DNA of 64,000 nucleotides, from positions 5,165,898 through 5,229,897 of the forward strand of contig PTEX01000003.1 of the NCBI GenBank assembly GCA_003342815.1, written 5' to 3'. A program made the position numbers and the translations under genes. Position 1 is the first letter of the stretch. Every line of letters begins with the position of its first letter. The DNA is from Eudromia elegans. Lineage: Eukaryota; Chordata; Aves; Tinamiformes; Tinamidae. Positions 60,561 to 64,000 of the stretch are shown one piece after another. The notes under the pieces are model-generated. The model had not been told where the DNA came from. It worked only from the letters and a program-made list of their open reading frames with translations, and searched no databases.

Positions 60561-62663
60561 ATGGCTGTAGTCATCCGTTTACAGGGGCTTCCTGTTATTG
60601 CGGGTCCTGCAGATATTCGTCGTTTCTTCTTGGGATTGAATATTCCTGATGGAGGTGTACATATTATTGGAGGAGAAATTGGGGAGGCTTTTATTATATT
60701 TGCAACGGATGAAGATGCACGACGTGCAATGAGCTGTTCAGGAGGGTTTATCAAGGACTCGCGCATAGAGCTCTTTCTCAGCAGCAAGACAGAAATGCAG
60801 AGTACCATAGAAATGAGCCGGAAACGATTTGATCGTGGGGGACGAGAAGCTATGCCTGGGTCTAGACGACCATGTGCTAATAATTCTGGTCCTTCGGGTG
60901 TCGGAGAGTTTTCACATTTAGTTGCAGCTTTTCCAAAAGGAATGAGTAAACCTAATTATGGTCCGCCAAATCATCCAGAGGCTGGTTTTCATGCCAATGG
61001 TACAAGACATGGTGATGCAGGTATACCTAAATCCATGTATCCCCAGCCAAGAAAAGATTCTCCTCCGTTTAATCCAGATGATCTTTACTTATTTCTGCGT
61101 GGAATACCTTACTCTGCCACAGAAGATGAAGTTCGCGCCTTCCTTTCTGGCTTACGTGTGGATGGAGTCATTCTGATAAAGCATCGCAATGGGTTAAACA
61201 ATGGTGATTGCTTGGTAAAATTTGCTACGCCTGGTGATGCCTTAGAAGGACTTAAGCGTCATAGACAATACATGGGTCAGAGGTTTATAGAAATAAGTCC
61301 ATCTACGGAGGAGCGATGGATTGAATATGGTGGGAGGGTGGACATGACAAATGAAATGGATCACTTTTTGTGCAAAGAGCGTTCTCCAGCCAGAGGTGCA
61401 GATTACATGCATCCCAGGAAGCATTCTCACTCAAGGTCGCCGAGGAGACAAAGAACACGCTCTCGTTCACCTCCCACCCAGGAATATTACATACACTTAA
61501 GAAATCTGTCTACTAATCTTGAGAAGAGAGATTTGAGAGCTTTTTTCCCCGACCTGGATATTTGCAGCAAACAAATCAAGTTCCTAATGGATAAGCATCA
61601 GAGGAGGACTAGAGATGCGTTTGTGATGTTAAGGAGTGAGAGAGATTATCAGGCTGCTTTGGAATATCATAGAAAGGCTCTTCTCAATCGTCCTGTTTAC
61701 ATTTTTCCAATTTCAAGAAGATCAATGTTGAAAATAATTGATTCTTGTGAGAGGAAAAGATCACAGGAAAGAGATCATCCTGGACAAGGCTTACAGGATA
61801 AAAGTTATCGGGAAGGTCCTCTTGGCCCTAAGATATGTGCTTATGTAAGAAATTTTCCATTTGATGTGACCAAAATGGAAGTGCAAAAATTCTTTGCAAG
61901 ATTTGATATTGATGAAGATGATATTTACTTGCTCTATGATGACAAAGGAGTTGGGCTGGGAGAAGCGTTAGTGAGGTTTAAGTCTGAAGAACAAGCCATG
62001 AAAGCAGAAAACTTGAATCGGCGGAGGTTCTTAGGAACGGAGGTGTTATTGAGACTTATATCTGAAGAGCAGATGCAGGAGTTTGGTGTAACTGTTCCGT
62101 TGTCTGGACCAAGTGAAATTCAGGGTCATTCGCAGGCATATAACAGAGGGGAGCTTTCCCGGCCGGTTGGTTCCCCAGCTGGACCCCCGCAAGGACCACC
62201 CGTGCATTCATTTGGTCCCCCGGGGAGTTTCAGGCATCCTTCTGAATTTAGGCACCCTCCTGATGACTTCATGTGCCCTCCTGAGGACTTCCGAGGACCT
62301 CCACCACTCATGGATTTTGGTGATGGTGAGCCTTTTGGCAGAATGGAGTTTGGAAATAGCAAAATGGGAAGTTTTCCTGAAGGAAGATTTATGCCCGAAC
62401 CCAATTTCAGTGGCGGTTCGGAACGCGTTGTTCCTATTCGATTGAAAAATTTGCCGTTTAAAGCTACTCCTAATGAGATTCTGGATTTTTTCTATGGCTA
62501 CAGAGTGATCCCGGAGTCGGTCTCTATTCAGTATAATGAGCAAGGATTGCCTTCGGGCGATGCCATTGTCGCTATGACAAACTATGAGGAAGCTATGGCT
62601 GCTATTAATGAACTGAATGATAGGCCAATTGGTCCTCGGAAAGTTAAGTTGAGTTTGCTCTGA
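60561..62663 (+). CDS. RBM12B: RNA-binding motif protein 12B, single coding exon, 700 residues
   Basis: This is a multi-RRM RNA-binding protein, presumed nuclear, whose precise role is poorly known. Five RRM-like domains are visible: about 1-78 (MAVVIRLQGLP; VHIIGGEIGEAFIIF), 173-252 (YLFLRGIPY; GDCLVKF), 306-385 (YYIHLRNLS; DAFVML), 423-498 (CAYVRNFPFDV; GLGEALVRF) and 622-700 (VPIRLKNLPF; GDAIVAM). An RS-type segment (SHSRSPRRQRTRSRSP) lies near 288-305. The ATG at 60561 has a strong context (cagcATGG) and matches the mammalian start; an upstream in-frame ATG at 60540 adds seven residues but is poorly placed. The acceptor at 60531-60532 lies just upstream, so the whole CDS is one exon as in mammals. 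The protein is about 300 residues shorter than human because the proline/arginine-rich repeat linker before the last RRM is short. Confidence 0.96.
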   Translation: MAVVIRLQGLPVIAGPADIRRFFLGLNIPDGGVHIIGGEIGEAFIIFATDEDARRAMSCSGGFIKDSRIELFLSSKTEMQSTIEMSRKRFDRGGREAMPGSRRPCANNSGPSGVGEFSHLVAAFPKGMSKPNYGPPNHPEAGFHANGTRHGDAGIPKSMYPQPRKDSPPFNPDDLYLFLRGIPYSATEDEVRAFLSGLRVDGVILIKHRNGLNNGDCLVKFATPGDALEGLKRHRQYMGQRFIEISPSTEERWIEYGGRVDMTNEMDHFLCKERSPARGADYMHPRKHSHSRSPRRQRTRSRSPPTQEYYIHLRNLSTNLEKRDLRAFFPDLDICSKQIKFLMDKHQRRTRDAFVMLRSERDYQAALEYHRKALLNRPVYIFPISRRSMLKIIDSCERKRSQERDHPGQGLQDKSYREGPLGPKICAYVRNFPFDVTKMEVQKFFARFDIDEDDIYLLYDDKGVGLGEALVRFKSEEQAMKAENLNRRRFLGTEVLLRLISEEQMQEFGVTVPLSGPSEIQGHSQAYNRGELSRPVGSPAGPPQGPPVHSFGPPGSFRHPSEFRHPPDDFMCPPEDFRGPPPLMDFGDGEPFGRMEFGNSKMGSFPEGRFMPEPNFSGGSERVVPIRLKNLPFKATPNEILDFFYGYRVIPESVSIQYNEQGLPSGDAIVAMTNYEEAMAAINELNDRPIGPRKVKLSLL

Positions 62664-62682
62664 AAGAGGAAACATACTCTAG

Positions 62683-62688
62683 AATAAA
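62683..62688 (+). terminator. RBM12B: Proximal poly(A) signal of RBM12B
   Basis: AATAAA lies only about 20 bases after the stop codon. It is probably too close to be the main site but could give very short 3'UTRs. Confidence 0.35.
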
Positions 62689-62958
62689 ATTCTAGATTTG
62701 ACAGTATTGACAATTATTTTCACTTTTTTTTAATTACTGGAAGACGTAGAAGAAACGGTTTCCATCAACGGTTGTAAATAGTGTTTAGTTTAGCTGTTTA
62801 GTTCTTGGTTGAAATATCTGTATGGTTAAGATATCTGAGATCTGTATTGTGCCTGCTTGTGGCAGAGAAGAGCCCGGAAATTCTGCATGGAGTTACAATG
62901 CTTTTATTTTTTCTTTCCTCCAGTTTGCTTTAAATTCATGTCCCATGACTTTTCATCA

Positions 62959-62964
62959 AATAAA
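62959..62964 (+). terminator. RBM12B: RBM12B poly(A) signal
   Basis: AATAAA about 300 bases past the stop is a plausible intermediate cleavage signal. Confidence 0.5.
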
Positions 62965-63204
62965 AACATAAGTGCTGAATAACTGACCACACAGACGGTT
63001 CAAGCAGAAAAACTTCAGTGCTGCCTGCTTTAGTAAATTACACATTTTATTGAGAATAGCTTAAAAAATTATTTTTTTTTGTGTAAATTGTTTGGTCTTG
63101 TTTCAGTTTTATGTTGTTACAGGCATCTCAGTCTGGGGAGGAGGGAACGTAAAGAGTTTCCTGTTCACATTAGCTGGCTTTGCTGGCTTGCAACTTTTTT
63201 AAGT

Positions 63205-63210
63205 AATAAA
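63205..63210 (+). terminator. RBM12B: Likely main RBM12B poly(A) signal
   Basis: AATAAA is followed about 18-30 bases later by a GT-rich element (ATGTGTCTCTGTGTTT), the usual downstream signal. It gives a 3'UTR of about 560 bases. Confidence 0.6.
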
Positions 63211-63404
63211 AAGTTTTCACTAAATGTGTCTCTGTGTTTAAAACTTGTATAGCTACTGATTTGGGCTGCCATGCTCAGTGTACATCAGTCTTGGTGAGAA
63301 GGATGTGGGCAGTTTTGTGTGTGGATTATTAAAACTTGTCAGCACAGTATTGACTATTTAGGATACAATGTCTCCACATGTGCATTCGGCGTCTCCAGAT
63401 CCAG

Positions 63405-63702
63405 ATCTGCATCCGGCGGCTTCTCAGTGGTAGCCAGCAATAAAACTAGAGGAAACAACCAAAAATTGAAGTTCCAAAAGTGCCACAAGAATTTGAGAAA
63501 GAACTTAACAGTGAGGGTGACAGAGCACTGGAGCAGGTTGCCAAGAGAGGTGGTGGAGTCGCCTTCTCTGGAGATCTTCAAAACCCACTTGGATGCAATC
63601 CTGTGCCGCATGCTCTAGGAGACCCTGCGGGTGCAGGGGGGTTGGACTAGATGACCTCTACAGGTCCCTTCCAACCTTAAGTATTCTATGAGTCTATGAT
63701 TA
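63405..63702 (+). mobile_element. CR1 LINE 3' fragment
   Basis: The fragment runs from a CTTCTCAGTGGTAGCCAGC start through AGTGAGGGTGACAGAGCACTGG, cut here to its conserved core GTGAGGGTGACAGAGC, then GGAGATCTTCAAAACCCAC, GGTTGGACTAGATGACCTCT and a terminal ATTCTATGAGTCTATGAT. It closely resembles the copy at 2945-3236, including the short GAAGTTCCAAAAGTGCCAC-like segment, suggesting the same subfamily. Confidence 0.95.
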
Positions 63703-64000
63703 ATTAGTGTGATGGGCTTTACTGGCCCCTTCACATTGTGAATTCTCCAAAAGTGAATATTTGGAGACAGGTAAAGAATTTGGGCATCAGACTGACATTT
63801 CAGAGGGATCTTTGTTTCATCACCACACACTTGTCATGCAGGTATCAGCTTGCCAGTGATGCCCAGCTGCATTCCAAGTTACTTAACAGTTTTAACTAGC
63901 ATCTGTCAGTGGCAACCAAGGATAAGCAGTTATTTTCATATGTAAGAAAATACTTTTTTTAATCTTTCTAATGCTTTCTGTTTTTTTTTTTTAACCAACA
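63703..64000. other. Intergenic tail of the window
   Basis: AT-rich sequence with T tracts; no gene or repeat was recognised. Confidence 0.5.

Overview
The window is vertebrate nuclear DNA, almost certainly from a bird and plausibly a galliform. It has compact GT-AG introns, CpG-island promoters and many short CR1 LINE 3' tails ending in ATTCTATGA-type repeats; I saw no mammalian SINEs. The gene order PDP1 - TMEM67 - RBM12B matches the conserved vertebrate block known from human 8q22.1, inverted here. I saw no operons, CRISPR arrays, rRNA or tRNA genes.

Layout. 1-6043: sequence downstream of PDP1 and its probable 3'UTR, with a GC-rich minisatellite (1811-2110) and one CR1 tail. 6044-10271 (minus): PDP1, the mitochondrial pyruvate dehydrogenase phosphatase catalytic subunit, with one large coding exon plus a tiny upstream coding exon. 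Its CpG-island promoter holds a 189-base assembly gap. About 11.2-32.1 kb: intergenic; GC-rich between about 20 and 30 kb and turning AT-rich near 30.4 kb, with no gene I can support. 32401-56231 (minus): TMEM67 (meckelin). I resolved 28 coding exons with GT-AG boundaries and continuous phase, giving an intact 981-residue protein. 56.2-57.7 kb: head-to-head TMEM67/RBM12B promoter region with two separate GC-rich islands. 57.6-63.2 kb (plus): RBM12B, with an intronless CDS, one or two noncoding 5' exons and several poly(A) signals. 63.4-63.7 kb: another CR1 tail.

The three genes do not form a pathway: PDP1 acts in the mitochondrial matrix, meckelin at the ciliary transition zone, and RBM12B is an RNA-binding protein. 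Their link is positional.

The most interesting signals are (1) four copies of the perfect NRF-1 palindrome GCGCATGCGC at 47-52 bp intervals inside an imperfect tandem repeat upstream of RBM12B; (2) two adjacent RFX X-box-like elements at the TMEM67 start codon; (3) an RBM12B much shorter than the mammalian protein because the linker before the last RRM is nearly unexpanded; (4) a second PDP1 N-terminus from the tiny upstream exon; and (5) a 20-bp exact repeat of unknown origin in the intergenic region. I found no clearly new biological system.
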